Source: Porifericola rhodea (GTDB lineage: Bacteria; Bacteroidota; Bacteroidia; Cytophagales; Cyclobacteriaceae). Taken from it: a stretch of DNA of 64,000 nucleotides. Position 1 is the stretch's first letter; each line of letters begins with the position of its first letter. The DNA lies in NCBI RefSeq assembly GCF_030506305.1, contig NZ_CP119421.1, positions 4,542,501 through 4,606,500 on the forward strand. The letters are read 5' to 3'. Position numbers and translations under genes: made by a program. The notes beneath the pieces were generated by a model, which worked only from the letters and a program-made list of their open reading frames with translations, was not told where the DNA came from and searched no databases. Positions 9,386 through 19,742 of this stretch are shown in pieces.

Positions 9386-10706
9386 TATTATTTCTTTTCT
9401 GAATACTTTCTATTCTGCTAAGTATTTTACTTTCTGAAGTAGTTGTGCTTAGTTGATCTCCCTCATTTATAGCTTTGACATCAGTAATTGGCTTACCGTT
9501 AACAGTAGTAAAGGTAAAGCCTCTTTTTAGAATTTGCTCAGGATCTGAAGCCTGCAAAAATTTTTCGTAGCTCGTCAATTTATTTTGCAAAGTGGTAAAC
9601 TTGGTTTGCATTTTAGACTGTAGACTTTTTTTAAAACCCTTTAACTTCTCTGAGTGGGACCTAATCTGTTGCTTGCTGTAAAATTGCAGGCGATTGCTGT
9701 ACTGTTCCAGATTGTGAGCCTCATCCTGAAGCTTTTTACCTGAACTATACCTTAAATGATGGGCATGATTATCCAACGCATAATGATGCTCCTTAAGGGT
9801 AGTCTGTGATCTTTTAGAAATTCTATACCATAGCTCTTCTAATTTCTCATCAAAACTTAAGGCACCATTAATTAGAAACTCGGCTACTGCGGTAGGAGTT
9901 TTCATGCGAGTATGTGCGACCAAATCTGCCACGGTTTCATCCCTCTCGTGACCAATACCCGTAACTACCGGAATGGGAAACTGTGCAATGTGGGCGGCAA
10001 TATCATAACAGTCAAAGCAATCCAGATCTACCTGGGCACCTCCTCCCCTGATAATCACTAAAATATCATAAGCACCTGCCTGGCTTTCCAGCTTCTGAAA
10101 TACCCGTAGCATAGCATCTACTATACTTTGCTCGGCCTGCTGACCCTGCATGATAGCTTTGTACAGCTTTACATTAAACTGATAGCGATATCTGTTTTTT
10201 GAGATCTGGTCTAGAAAATCTCCCAAACCGGCCGCAGTAGGTGAACTGATAACTGCTATTTTTTGAGGTACGGTAGGTAGCTGCAAGCCTTTGTTCATTT
10301 CCAGTACACCTTCCTCAGCCAGTTGCGCAAGCACCTCCTGCTTCTTTCGGGCCCTTTCTCCTAATGTATAATTAGCATCTATATCTTTGATGTTGAGGCT
10401 CATGCCATAAACCTCATGAAAGGCTACTTCTACCTGACACAAGACGCTCATTCCAGCCTTAAGGCTTTCACCAGTAATTGCCTCAAACCAACCGCTGATT
10501 TTGCGATAGGCATAACTCCAGATTGTCGCTCTGTTTTTGGCTAAGAGATACTGATTGTCTTTTTCAACCAGCTCCAGATAGCAATGCCCTTTCTGGGTCA
10601 GCCGCATTTCTCCTATCTCTGCTACTATCCAGTAAGTGGGCTCTAATTGAGTGGCTAATGCTTCTTTTACAATTTTGTTCAGTTCCAGTAAGGAAAGGTG
10701 GCTCAT
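9363..10706 (-). CDS. xseA: exodeoxyribonuclease VII large subunit
   Basis: Catalytic subunit of exodeoxyribonuclease VII, which degrades single-stranded DNA to oligonucleotides. It has an N-terminal OB-fold DNA-binding domain (1-~110), then the nuclease core with IAVISSPTAAGLGDF, IIRGGGAQVDLDCFD and GIGHERDETVADLVAHTRMKTPTA, and a long coiled-coil region (~290-390) that holds XseB copies. The 447 residues match the family. The first gene of an overlapping xseA-xseB pair. Confidence 0.96.
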   Translation of the reverse strand: MSHLSLLELNKIVKEALATQLEPTYWIVAEIGEMRLTQKGHCYLELVEKDNQYLLAKNRATIWSYAYRKISGWFEAITGESLKAGMSVLCQVEVAFHEVYGMSLNIKDIDANYTLGERARKKQEVLAQLAEEGVLEMNKGLQLPTVPQKIAVISSPTAAGLGDFLDQISKNRYRYQFNVKLYKAIMQGQQAEQSIVDAMLRVFQKLESQAGAYDILVIIRGGGAQVDLDCFDCYDIAAHIAQFPIPVVTGIGHERDETVADLVAHTRMKTPTAVAEFLINGALSFDEKLEELWYRISKRSQTTLKEHHYALDNHAHHLRYSSGKKLQDEAHNLEQYSNRLQFYSKQQIRSHSEKLKGFKKSLQSKMQTKFTTLQNKLTSYEKFLQASDPEQILKRGFTFTTVNGKPITDVKAINEGDQLSTTTSESKILSRIESIQKRNNNESKKEN

Positions 10707-10743
10707 CTATTCTTGATAATTAGGCTAGCTTCTACTATAAACT

Positions 10744-11295
10744 TTACTTAGATCTGGGCTTCCAGGGTATTTCTTCTACGCCTAACTCCTGACCAATATA
10801 GCGAGCCAGCACAAATAGATAATCAGAAAGGCGATTAAGGTATTTGATAATTGCAGGATCAATCTGCTCCTGCGTTTGTAAGCTAACAACAGCTCTTTCT
10901 GCTCTACGACAAACTGCCCTTGCCAAATGACATTGGGAAACATCCGGATGTCCACCAGGCAAGATAAAGTTTTTCATGGCAGGTAATTTAGCATCCATTT
11001 CATCAATTTGTTGCTCCAGCTGGAGCACATCACTTTCCTGAAGTTCTGGCAAATAAGATGGTTTATTATTGACATCCGCAGCCAGGAGTGAACCTATTAC
11101 AAATAAGTTCTCCTGTATATGCTGGAATATATTTTGACGCTTTTGGTTAGAAGGCATATCACGTAGTATTCCAATAAATGAGTTAAGCTCATCTACTGTA
11201 CCATACGCTTCCACCTTATCATGTGATTTGGGAACACGTTGCCCACCGATCAGGGAGGTATCCCCCTGATCACCACTTTTAGTGTAAATCTTCAT
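10744..11295 (-). CDS. PduO-type ATP:cob(I)alamin adenosyltransferase
   Basis: Makes adenosylcobalamin from cob(I)alamin and ATP. The 183-residue protein starts with the PduO signature KIYTKSGDQGDTSLIGG, then has KVEAYGTVDELNSFIG and, near the end, the CHLARAVCRRAERAVV helix and the YLNRLSDYLFVLARY segment, all hallmark parts of the trimeric PduO fold. Lies 37 bases downstream-side of xseA but in the same orientation; no other cobalamin gene is near, which suits a salvage role. Confidence 0.93.
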   Translation of the reverse strand: MKIYTKSGDQGDTSLIGGQRVPKSHDKVEAYGTVDELNSFIGILRDMPSNQKRQNIFQHIQENLFVIGSLLAADVNNKPSYLPELQESDVLQLEQQIDEMDAKLPAMKNFILPGGHPDVSQCHLARAVCRRAERAVVSLQTQEQIDPAIIKYLNRLSDYLFVLARYIGQELGVEEIPWKPRSK

Positions 11296-11340
11296 AGCAC
11301 AAAATTGTTACAAATTAGCCAGAAGATAAAACTTAATACT

Positions 11341-14300
11341 TTAAAAGGCAGGAGCGTAAACCGCTTTTAAGGAATCGTATCTTTTCAGATACTGCTGGAA
11401 GTACTTTTCTGACACCAGAGGCTTTAAATCTTCTAAGCCACTTTCTGCATAGCTTTCCATTCCGGAGGCCAGACTTATTTCTACATAGGCCTGCTGAAGT
11501 TCAGCTGAATAAGGGTTGGTTTCTAAAGCTTCCAGCAATAGATTGTACTTATCTAGCGGGTCTTCTACCTCCATCTGATTCAGAGCAAACAAATAGCCTT
11601 TAACAAATAGCGGATTACCGCTGAGTTTTTGAATATATGCGTTTAGCTGTTCTTCATTATTTTCGCTTAGTGCTTCCTTGGCAGCATAGTACCAGCTTAA
11701 CTGCTTATGCCAACGACTTATTGTAGTTCTTTGATCCTGAGAAGCATATATTTTAGCCCACTCTCCTTGTTCTTCCCAGACAAAAGCCTGTAGCCAGGGC
11801 ATATAAATTTTTGCAGTAGATGACAAAGTTGGATTTTCATCCAGAAGAAGCTGTATCTGACTCAAAAGACTAGCTTTTAGATGGCTTTCATACTTTAACC
11901 ATAAATCATGTAGTACCAGAGCTCTGTAATTAGGGTCCTCAAAACTCTGAATCAGCTTTTGAAAATCATTTTCATCAAGTTCATTAAACCTAAATCGCAG
12001 CAGATGATACTTGTAAGCATCACTTTTTTCTTCTACTGAGAAATTCTTGGTATTGATTACCTCTTTAAGAATATTCAATACAGGATTAGGTTCAGCAATT
12101 CTTTCATCCACTTCTCTCAAAAGTGAATCCCAGACCGCATTAGCTTCTTCGCGAAACATATCTCCAGTTGCAATGGCTTCAGTATAGCTTATCCCTTTTC
12201 TAAAAATGGCATCCTCAAAACGAGAACGTTCAGCCTTTTGAAAATACGATGCAGCCACCTGCGGTGCATATTGCTCCAGTGCCCAGATTCCCAGCATATT
12301 ATTGTAATAGCCTCTTTGAAATGGGTTTAAGGCCTGCAACTGATCTAAAATGCGCATAGCTGCATCTACCTGATTCTGTTGATAGAGAACGTAGGCTTTA
12401 ATCAATAACAAAGGTTCATAGTAGTTTCCATTAGCAAATACCTCAGGAAAATTGGACAATTGCTTAAGCTGGCTACTGTCCAATGACTCGGGGCGGCTAT
12501 AAGCGTAGTTATATACATACGCAAATTCAAAGCTGTTTAATGTAGTATCCTGTGTATCTATCCAGGGAAAATCGTTTTGTTGGAATGGCTCCTGTGAACT
12601 GACATATTTATTTGCCAGCAAAAAAGTGTTAACCAGTCCGGGTAAATATGTTTTGTCAGTCAGAACCTCATCAAAAAGCGAGTCCAGACTAAAGCTTAGC
12701 AGATTATCATTTTTACCTATCAGAGCCAAGGTGTTGGTTTCTGCTGCCTGTTGAGTAGCCGCAGAATTTTTAGCCAAGCTAAGGTAGTGCAATGCAGAAT
12801 CTAAGACTGATGTTTTTCCAAAGGTAATAGCGAGATTGTTGTATAAATATGGATTTGATCTGAACCTGCTCAGCCCCTCTCTAAAACTAAACATAGCATC
12901 AAAGAACTGTCCGGAATTTAGCAGCTCATATCCCAAATTGACCTGAGCATATGTTGTTGGCTTTTTCTTTAAAGCTTCGCTAAAATAGAATGGAGCTAAG
13001 GACTCATCTTTCTGCTCTCTGGCCAGTACTCCCAGACTGTAGTTTGAGCGGTGATTGTTAAAACCATATTGATCGCCCAGTTTGTAATACTGTTGTGCCA
13101 AGAAGTCATCATCTTCTATCTGGTACAAATCACCCAGCCCATTGTAATACCCAGCAATCGCCTGATGAAAGGGCAGCATATTGGCATTTAAAAAAAATGC
13201 TACTACGGCTATGAGTCCTACAATCTGAACAGTGCCATAAGGAAAGGTGGGAGGTTTATACATAATTTTGTAAACCTGCATATTCTCCATCATAGGGTTA
13301 ATAAAATTAGCTATGATGTAAAGCATAAATAAACCACCAAAACCAAGCTGGCTATATACAATGGCATCTTCAAAAGCCTCTATCAGAGGGTCGTTTGCCA
13401 TTGAAAAAGCATAAGCCAGGGTAGAAAAACAAATGATTGCCAGCGAGAGGTAAAGTAATGCCCCCAGGGGCGCAAAGCTCATCATTCCCTGGTATTGGAT
13501 CTCACGATCTTTAAAATCCCAGATCCCTATGATTGCTACAATAAATAGAATTACAAACGCATTAACATACAGAATATCCCAATCTATATAACCTGCATTG
13601 TACGCGTACAAAAAGCCTACATTAACTAGATAAACTAAAGAGATCGTAATGAAATGCCAGAGTGAGTTTTTGTTTCCAACAGTATTGCCACGAGTAATTA
13701 TCTTAAGGAAAAAACTGATCAGACAATGGCCTAGAATAAAAATAAAGACTACACTTAATATCAGAGGAGTTACCATTCCATAGTTGACGAGAAAGAAAAG
13801 AGGACTTTCTACTTCTGAAAACACAAATAATATAATACCTACAATAAGAGTAATTCCACTAAACGTGAGCAGGCGCACCAGTATATCCAGCTCAGGTTTT
13901 ATTTTGTTAAAGTAGTAAAGCGTGCTAAGGTAGGCTGATAGACAAATGATTAATGCCATTTTATCGGCTTGCCCGAAGAGTAGCAATTGCTCCAACTTAA
14001 AACTGATAAGTATAGCCGCAAAGATGAGCGAACCGAAGTAAAACCAGAAGCTTTCTAAAGCAGATATCACTACCAAAATAATAACAAGGCTAAGTGCTAC
14101 TGCAAAAAGGTGTATTGCGGCACTTACGGGACTGATAGCAATTTCTCCTCCCCGAAAAATTTCTGTGATAAGATAGTTGTCAAACTCATACGAAAAATCA
14201 AAAAGGCCTACTCTAAAAGAGGCAGTAGGCACTTTAATTTTTTCAATATTGGAGATTTTCTGCCAGTCTATTACTGTTGATACGCCAGCAAAAAAATGAT

Positions 14301-14400
14301 AAGCAAAATTGAATACAAAAAAAGCAAAGACCACAATCATCCCCCAGTACAAAAATTTCGTCTGAGGGTGCCATGTTTTCCAGAAATACCACCTGTTCAT
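11341..14400 (-). CDS. large polytopic membrane protein with C-terminal TPR-like region
   Basis: A 1019-residue protein I cannot assign to a named family. The first ~430 residues contain about eleven hydrophobic helices, the earliest at 14-36 and the last near 395-415. The remainder is soluble and helical with TPR-like pairs (for example DLYQIEDDDFLAQQYYKLGD, FFDAMFSFREGLSRF, YLYNNLAITFGKTS), so it probably binds another protein or an envelope component. Similar proteins, membrane N-terminus plus TPR C-terminus, are common single-copy genes in Cytophagales. It sits between the adenosyltransferase and gatC, in the same orientation with short spacers. Confidence 0.7.
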   Translation of the reverse strand: MNRWYFWKTWHPQTKFLYWGMIVVFAFFVFNFAYHFFAGVSTVIDWQKISNIEKIKVPTASFRVGLFDFSYEFDNYLITEIFRGGEIAISPVSAAIHLFAVALSLVIILVVISALESFWFYFGSLIFAAILISFKLEQLLLFGQADKMALIICLSAYLSTLYYFNKIKPELDILVRLLTFSGITLIVGIILFVFSEVESPLFFLVNYGMVTPLILSVVFIFILGHCLISFFLKIITRGNTVGNKNSLWHFITISLVYLVNVGFLYAYNAGYIDWDILYVNAFVILFIVAIIGIWDFKDREIQYQGMMSFAPLGALLYLSLAIICFSTLAYAFSMANDPLIEAFEDAIVYSQLGFGGLFMLYIIANFINPMMENMQVYKIMYKPPTFPYGTVQIVGLIAVVAFFLNANMLPFHQAIAGYYNGLGDLYQIEDDDFLAQQYYKLGDQYGFNNHRSNYSLGVLAREQKDESLAPFYFSEALKKKPTTYAQVNLGYELLNSGQFFDAMFSFREGLSRFRSNPYLYNNLAITFGKTSVLDSALHYLSLAKNSAATQQAAETNTLALIGKNDNLLSFSLDSLFDEVLTDKTYLPGLVNTFLLANKYVSSQEPFQQNDFPWIDTQDTTLNSFEFAYVYNYAYSRPESLDSSQLKQLSNFPEVFANGNYYEPLLLIKAYVLYQQNQVDAAMRILDQLQALNPFQRGYYNNMLGIWALEQYAPQVAASYFQKAERSRFEDAIFRKGISYTEAIATGDMFREEANAVWDSLLREVDERIAEPNPVLNILKEVINTKNFSVEEKSDAYKYHLLRFRFNELDENDFQKLIQSFEDPNYRALVLHDLWLKYESHLKASLLSQIQLLLDENPTLSSTAKIYMPWLQAFVWEEQGEWAKIYASQDQRTTISRWHKQLSWYYAAKEALSENNEEQLNAYIQKLSGNPLFVKGYLFALNQMEVEDPLDKYNLLLEALETNPYSAELQQAYVEISLASGMESYAESGLEDLKPLVSEKYFQQYLKRYDSLKAVYAPAF

Positions 14401-14515
14401 AGGGTCAGGGTGTTTTTTTTATGGTTTGAGTAAAAAGTTAACGATGACCGCTAAGTTGTATTATCGTGGCTTCAGTAAACAAAGAATGTGGCTCAAAAAC
14501 TTACATGATGCTAAA

Positions 14516-14803
14516 TTATTCTATCACCTTGGGTACTCGAAAATGCTCATTGTCACTTTTGGGTGCCTGAGATAAGCCTCTTTCACGACTGAGCATGTTT
14601 TTCACTTCGTCTTCCCTCCAGACGTTCACCTCATGCGACATGCTGGTAAGTGGCTCTACGCCTTCGGTATCAACTTCCTGTAAATGATCTACCCAGTCCA
14701 GAATTTCTGTCATACTTTTGATCATATCTTCTTCACCTTCGGGATCAAACTCCAGACGAGCAAGATGAGCCATTTTCTGTACGGTAGTACGGTCAATCTT
14801 CAT
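14516..14803 (-). CDS. gatC: Asp-tRNA(Asn)/Glu-tRNA(Gln) amidotransferase subunit C
   Basis: The small 95-residue GatC subunit that clamps GatA to GatB in the transamidation route to Gln-tRNA or Asn-tRNA. Recognised from VQKMAHLARLEFD at ~8-20, the ILDWVDHLQEVDTEGVEPLTSM core and the C-terminal FRVPKVIE. The ATG overlaps the acyltransferase stop codon by four bases, so these two are coupled. gatA and gatB are not in the window, as is common in Bacteroidota where the gat genes are scattered. Confidence 0.93.
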   Translation of the reverse strand: MKIDRTTVQKMAHLARLEFDPEGEEDMIKSMTEILDWVDHLQEVDTEGVEPLTSMSHEVNVWREDEVKNMLSRERGLSQAPKSDNEHFRVPKVIE

Positions 14804-15558
14804 GAAACACTCTTTTTTTCCGCTAAATAAGGATAATATTTTGAAAGTTCCTCTTCTATAATACTAAAAACCCTGTCTCTAAGGGCATCTGCATCTTCTA
14901 TTTGCATATTACTAGTTTCTATAGGCTCATGAATAATAGCTCTGGGTCGCTGGGGATACATTAGCATTTTGCTATTGCCAGGCTGGATCTTCCAGTTATG
15001 AGGATATGTTACTGGTATAATAGGTACCTTTTGTTCAATAGCAAGTTTAAAAGCTCCGTTCCTAAACGAAGCCATTTTTGGTGGCTCCTGTGAACGTATC
15101 CCCCCTTCAGGAAACATCACCAGGCTAAGGCCGCTCTGTAACACTTCAGCTCCCTTTTTGAGCACCTGATACCGGCTACGGGGTTTGTTTCTGTCAACGG
15201 TGATATGCAGCTTACGAAACATATAACCAAATACAGGCACTTTGGCGAGTGAAATTTTGCCTACAAATACACTCAGCCTAGGAACATAGCCCATCATTAC
15301 AATATCCAGAAAGGATGTATGGTTACCAACCAGCAAATAATTTTGGCCAGGTTTAAGCTTTGCTCGCCATTCTATTATCGGGGGAATAAAGGATAAGCTT
15401 AGAAAAGCCCTCGCCCAAATCTGGTTGAGAAAAAGAGCATACTTATGCCAAGCCTTTCTTAGCATAAATATCATAAAGAAGGGATACAGCAAAAGCAATA
15501 CACCAGCAAAAATTAACAACCCATAGGTAGAGTATATTCTTATTCCGATCTTTCTCAT
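14800..15558 (-). CDS. 1-acyl-sn-glycerol-3-phosphate acyltransferase (PlsC type)
   Basis: Membrane-associated acyltransferase that adds the second acyl chain to lysophosphatidic acid, or acts on a related lysolipid. It has an N-terminal membrane helix (about 9-33), the catalytic NHTSFLD motif (HxxxxD), the substrate-binding FPEGGIRS motif and a downstream VPIIPVTY block, in the order of the PlsC family. Length of 252 residues is usual. Overlaps gatC by four bases. Confidence 0.92.
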   Translation of the reverse strand: MRKIGIRIYSTYGLLIFAGVLLLLYPFFMIFMLRKAWHKYALFLNQIWARAFLSLSFIPPIIEWRAKLKPGQNYLLVGNHTSFLDIVMMGYVPRLSVFVGKISLAKVPVFGYMFRKLHITVDRNKPRSRYQVLKKGAEVLQSGLSLVMFPEGGIRSQEPPKMASFRNGAFKLAIEQKVPIIPVTYPHNWKIQPGNSKMLMYPQRPRAIIHEPIETSNMQIEDADALRDRVFSIIEEELSKYYPYLAEKKSVS

Positions 15559-15592
15559 TTGTTAGAAAAAGAAATTGAAAACAATACTGTAA

Positions 15593-16834
15593 TTAAAAAA
15601 CGGCAGTAATTTGTGCGATATTCACTCCAAAAACTTCACGAGATATCTGGTCTAATGTTTCTCTCTCGCCAGTAAAGTGCACCGTAGTATGTACATGCCT
15701 GATAGAGTCCTGAGCCTGTAATGCAGCAGCCGGAGATGAGCTTTCCAATTCGTAAAAGGGGGCCATTTGTTCACCATCTTCCAGCGGACCATCATTGTAA
15801 GCATTGGCGGCATCACCACGGTAAGGATCATCCTGCAACTCCCACATAGAGTTTACATAATCAGGAGTATTTTCTGGTAAGGTGTATTTTACTATTGTAA
15901 GCACCTTATTTTCGGCATCATAGCTACCCATTACTTCACGGGCATACTGAGGAGGCACACCAATTTTCCCCCTTTGTTTACCATCTCCCTTAAAGTAAAT
16001 TATTCCATTTTTAATTTGAAGGCGATCTTCAGGCACTTTTCCAAAATATGCGTCGTTTACAACTTTAGCACTATCCTGAGCCTCTTTGTACGGAATGACA
16101 ATAGTAGTAGTTGGAGATGGTTTGAACATACCCAGAATCCAGATAGAAAGTAACCCTTTTTCTTTAGTCCAAGCATGCTCTCCACGGTTGATTAACGTAT
16201 TCTCACTAGAAAAGCCAACACTGGCAATTTTATCGTCCAGTTGACTAAGCCCTAATAGCTCTTCCAGATCGCTTTTTTCCAGGAGACTTATTTTACGCTT
16301 TACTTCAAGTTGAAAACGGCTACCGCTATGATTTTCCAACATAAAAGCCTTACTAAAAGTAACTGTATGCTGACTCTGGCTTTGAACCGCAAATGGCTCA
16401 GTGTCTAGGGCTGTCGGAGTCTGCCAGTTTTCAAAATTAAAGTCTTCTCCTTGCTTAAAAAATATTGCAAACTGCCCCCCTTCGGGCCCCATCCAGAAAC
16501 GATCTTCACCCCCATAAGGGTTAATATGTTTTTTCTCTTCTCCGCTGGCAATCAGTTCGTAATTGATCCATCCAAAACTATTACCTTTTTCACCTTCGGC
16601 AGTACTGCTCATAACCCTGCCCTGGTACTGGGGAGCAATTATGAGTTGAGCCTGGCCGTCATCGCTTTTTAGCAGCACCAAACTGTCTAGATGGTTCTGT
16701 AAAAATTCTAAGTCATAATCAAAAGTGTTCACTATATCTTTAATATCTTGAGGTTCAGCACTGTCTCTATCCTGTGAAGGTTGACACGAAGTAATAGCAC
16801 ATAAACTTAGGCTAGCTACCCATTTTAAATTCAT
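15593..16834 (-). CDS. lipoprotein, DUF6786-like
   Basis: A 413-residue lipoprotein: the signal LSLCAITSC places the lipobox Cys at about 18. The mature part has long beta-rich stretches, with APQYQGRVMSST, the INPYGGEDRFWMGPEGGQFA block and KENTLINRG-like sequence, which resemble the DUF6786 family and suggest an aldose-epimerase-like beta-sandwich. I base this on recall of the family and have not aligned it. No catalytic residues are recognised. Starts 13 bases from the fructosamine kinase stop and may share its transcript. Confidence 0.6.
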   Translation of the reverse strand: MNLKWVASLSLCAITSCQPSQDRDSAEPQDIKDIVNTFDYDLEFLQNHLDSLVLLKSDDGQAQLIIAPQYQGRVMSSTAEGEKGNSFGWINYELIASGEEKKHINPYGGEDRFWMGPEGGQFAIFFKQGEDFNFENWQTPTALDTEPFAVQSQSQHTVTFSKAFMLENHSGSRFQLEVKRKISLLEKSDLEELLGLSQLDDKIASVGFSSENTLINRGEHAWTKEKGLLSIWILGMFKPSPTTTIVIPYKEAQDSAKVVNDAYFGKVPEDRLQIKNGIIYFKGDGKQRGKIGVPPQYAREVMGSYDAENKVLTIVKYTLPENTPDYVNSMWELQDDPYRGDAANAYNDGPLEDGEQMAPFYELESSSPAAALQAQDSIRHVHTTVHFTGERETLDQISREVFGVNIAQITAVF

Positions 16835-16846
16835 CTTTATTAGTAT

Positions 16847-17734
16847 TTAAATATATCTCTGAGCAATACTCAAAGCCTGCTGACCATAATGCCCACCAAA
16901 TAAATGATAATGGTTCAGGTAGTGATATAACATATATAAATCATGACGCTCTTTCCATTCAGCAGGTAGCGGATACTCCTCCTGATAGGCATCCCAGACT
17001 CTGGAAGTGAAGCCACCAAACATATCCATCATGGCTAAATCAAACTCACGGTCGGCAAAATAACTGGCAGGGTCTATCAGAGCTGGCCCCTTGGCAGTAT
17101 ACATAAAGTTACCAGACCATAAATCTCCATGATTAAGAGAGGCTACAGGCTGGTGACCTATCCACTGCTCCATGTTCTGCATTAGTTGGTTGTATACCTT
17201 ATGCTCTTTGGTACTTAGACCTCTGCTTTTATCTATGAGTATCAAGAGAAATCCTATGCGTTGATCTCTAAAAAAAGCTAGCCAGTCGGTATGCCAATTA
17301 TTTTGCTGAGGCGTAGCTCCACAATAGTTATCATGCTCAAAACCGTACTTCTCATGCTGATAACGATGAAGCTGGGCTATACCTCTGCCTAATTCCTCAT
17401 CTTGCTGCGATGTAGGTGAATTGGAAGGAGGCAAAAAATCTGTGACTAAAATTGCTGGTAGCTGATCTTGTAAAACTGTTTTGAGCCAGACGCTAGGTAT
17501 TTGTAAGCCTGAACCCGCACTGGCTAATGCTTCCAGGCTTTCTGCCTCACGTAAAAACATATCTCCCGGCCCCTGTTCATTCCATTTAATAAAGAAATCT
17601 CCCTGATTTGTACTTGCATGACTCGCATGGTTTATACATCCACCACCTAACATGTTCAGCTGCTGTATACTCACCCGGCTTCCCAGTGTTTTACTCAGTT
17701 CTTCCTCTATGTATTCACGTAAGGCTACCTGCAT
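16847..17734 (-). CDS. fructosamine kinase family protein
   Basis: A 295-residue aminoglycoside-phosphotransferase-fold kinase of the fructosamine/ribulosamine 3-kinase family, which phosphorylates sugar adducts on proteins so that they detach (deglycation). Seen: LGGGCINHASH near the ATP loop, FFIKWN Lys and REAESLEAL helix in the N-lobe, then the catalytic LNHGDLWSGNFMY and LIDPASYFADREFDLAMMDMF in the C-lobe. Followed by a lipoprotein gene and preceded by the OPT transporter with gaps of only about ten bases, so these three are likely an operon. Confidence 0.92.
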   Translation of the reverse strand: MQVALREYIEEELSKTLGSRVSIQQLNMLGGGCINHASHASTNQGDFFIKWNEQGPGDMFLREAESLEALASAGSGLQIPSVWLKTVLQDQLPAILVTDFLPPSNSPTSQQDEELGRGIAQLHRYQHEKYGFEHDNYCGATPQQNNWHTDWLAFFRDQRIGFLLILIDKSRGLSTKEHKVYNQLMQNMEQWIGHQPVASLNHGDLWSGNFMYTAKGPALIDPASYFADREFDLAMMDMFGGFTSRVWDAYQEEYPLPAEWKERHDLYMLYHYLNHYHLFGGHYGQQALSIAQRYI

Positions 17735-17744
17735 GTTTATCCGC

Positions 17745-19742
17745 TTACTTTTGAATGTTTTCTTTATATACTTTTTTGATGAGATAATAAAGACCAGCGA
17801 CTACTACGATAAAAATACCTAAACCAGTATAACTTCCGCCAGGAGGGTTTTCAAAAACTCTGAGGGCGCTCAGGTCAGCCACCACAATACCTATAGCAAT
17901 AAAAATACCCATCAAGGCCTCTCCGGTTATTAGTCCGGAGGCAAGTAGTAATCCTGAATTAGCCGCAGTTTCAGAAGCTAGTTTATGTTTGTCATCACTT
18001 CTATTCTGCTTCTTTAGGTAACGATTTACCAGCCATGCAATCAGTCCACCCACAAAGATAGAAGTATCAAGTTCTAACGGAAGGTAAAGCCCTACTGCTA
18101 CCGCCAGCACTGGCATTCTAAAGTTTGAGCCTTTGTTTTTAAGGTACTGATCAAATGCAATAATAGCGATGGCGATTACAGCTCCAATACTTACCATATC
18201 CCAGGGAAGACCATCTCCGAATATACCAGTGGCAACGCTTTGCATCAAAGTAGCCTGAGGTGCTGCCAGTGCTTCGGGTTGCTCTGGTGTGGGAGTGCCG
18301 ATACCATAGCCTATCAGCAGATAATTAAGTACCGGGGCTATTGCGAAAGCTCCCGCACCTACCCCTACCATCTGCATAATTTGTTGCTTGTAGGGCGTTG
18401 CACCCAATATGTAACCTGCTTTTAAATCCTGCATATTGTCACCAGCAATAGCAGCAGCACAACATACTACAGCTCCAATGAGTATTGCCGCTGCGGCACC
18501 TTGTGTAGGTTTATCGGCTCCCAGTAGAAATAACAATAATAAAGATGAAGCCAGTATAGTGGCTATTGTTACACCTGAAATTGGATTATTAGAACTCCCT
18601 ACCAAACCAGCCATATAGCCCGCTACTGCGGAAAACAGAAAGCCAGCGACAACCATAATTAATGCCATTAGCCCGGTGATGGCTACATCATGAATTTCAC
18701 GAAGATAGATAGCGAATACGGGTACTATCATCACTCCGATTGAGATGATAACCCATGACATTGGGGTGTCCATATCGGTACGAAGCTGATCCTTGAAATT
18801 GGAACTTCCCTGACGAAAGGCAGCTATACCAGATTTGAATGCCGTTCCTAAAGAATCTTTCAAACTGATAAGAGCCCATAAGCCTCCTACTACCATACCT
18901 CCTACTCCCAGATAACGTATCTGGCTACTCCATACCCTTATACCCATCTCTTCAGGATTACCAGCGCCCTCTGGCGGACCTAGCAAAGCGATATAAGCAG
19001 GAATGGCGATATACCAACTAATAGCTCCTCCCAGAAATACCAAAAATGCGATATTAAGTCCTACAATATAACCTACCGCTACCAGTGCTGGTGAAAGATT
19101 CAGGCCAAAATACAGATAGATACGATTGTTGAAAAGTGCGGCTTTTTCAAAGAGTCCATTCCATAAATTAAGGGCTGATTCACTTAGCTTAAATAATCCG
19201 CCAACAAGTCCTCCCCATATCAGATATTTTACCGACTTACCTCCACTTTCTCCGGTTTTAAGCACCTCAGAGGTGGCCACCCCTTCTGGAAACTTCAGGT
19301 TTTCTTTTACAATAAGTGCCTGCCTTAAGGGGATGGTAAATAATATACCTAATACTCCGCCAGTAAGTGCAATAAGTGTGGTTTCCCAATAGTTAAACTC
19401 TTCCCAATAGCCCATAATTACAAGGGCAGGGATTGTAAAAATAACCCCGGCCGCCAGAGATTCACCAGCAGATGCTGCCGTCTGTACCAAGTTGTTTTCC
19501 AGTATGTTTGAGTTTTTGAAAAGCCTGAGCAGCGCCATAGAAATTACTGCGGCAGGAATGGAAGCAGATACCGTAAGTCCGGCAAAGAGCCCAAAATATG
19601 CATTAGCCGCTGAAAGTATTACCGATAAGCCGGCGCCTAACAATACGGCTTTTAGCGTGAGTTCGGGTATTTTTTTATCTGCACTTATATAGGGTTTATT
19701 CTCCTCCGATGAAGAGGACTCAGTAGGCTTGGTTTCGTTCAT
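17745..19742 (-). CDS. OPT family oligopeptide transporter
   Basis: An inner-membrane protein of 665 residues with about 14-16 hydrophobic helices. OPT features include ELTLKAVLLGAGLSVILSAANAYFGL at the start (helix 1), the NLVQTAASAGESLAAGVIF segment, and LPWDMVSIGAVIAI near the end. Bacterial OPT members import small peptides or metal-peptide complexes. The ATG at 19742 is preceded by a purine-poor region; no other start fits the first helix better. Confidence 0.92.
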   Translation of the reverse strand: MNETKPTESSSSEENKPYISADKKIPELTLKAVLLGAGLSVILSAANAYFGLFAGLTVSASIPAAVISMALLRLFKNSNILENNLVQTAASAGESLAAGVIFTIPALVIMGYWEEFNYWETTLIALTGGVLGILFTIPLRQALIVKENLKFPEGVATSEVLKTGESGGKSVKYLIWGGLVGGLFKLSESALNLWNGLFEKAALFNNRIYLYFGLNLSPALVAVGYIVGLNIAFLVFLGGAISWYIAIPAYIALLGPPEGAGNPEEMGIRVWSSQIRYLGVGGMVVGGLWALISLKDSLGTAFKSGIAAFRQGSSNFKDQLRTDMDTPMSWVIISIGVMIVPVFAIYLREIHDVAITGLMALIMVVAGFLFSAVAGYMAGLVGSSNNPISGVTIATILASSLLLLFLLGADKPTQGAAAAILIGAVVCCAAAIAGDNMQDLKAGYILGATPYKQQIMQMVGVGAGAFAIAPVLNYLLIGYGIGTPTPEQPEALAAPQATLMQSVATGIFGDGLPWDMVSIGAVIAIAIIAFDQYLKNKGSNFRMPVLAVAVGLYLPLELDTSIFVGGLIAWLVNRYLKKQNRSDDKHKLASETAANSGLLLASGLITGEALMGIFIAIGIVVADLSALRVFENPPGGSYTGLGIFIVVVAGLYYLIKKVYKENIQK

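Noticed and set aside
11341-14400. O-antigen ligase or glycosyltransferase identity for the 1019-residue protein
   Set aside because: Many membrane helices plus TPRs recall Wzy/PglK-like ligases, but no signature loop or neighbouring polysaccharide genes are seen.
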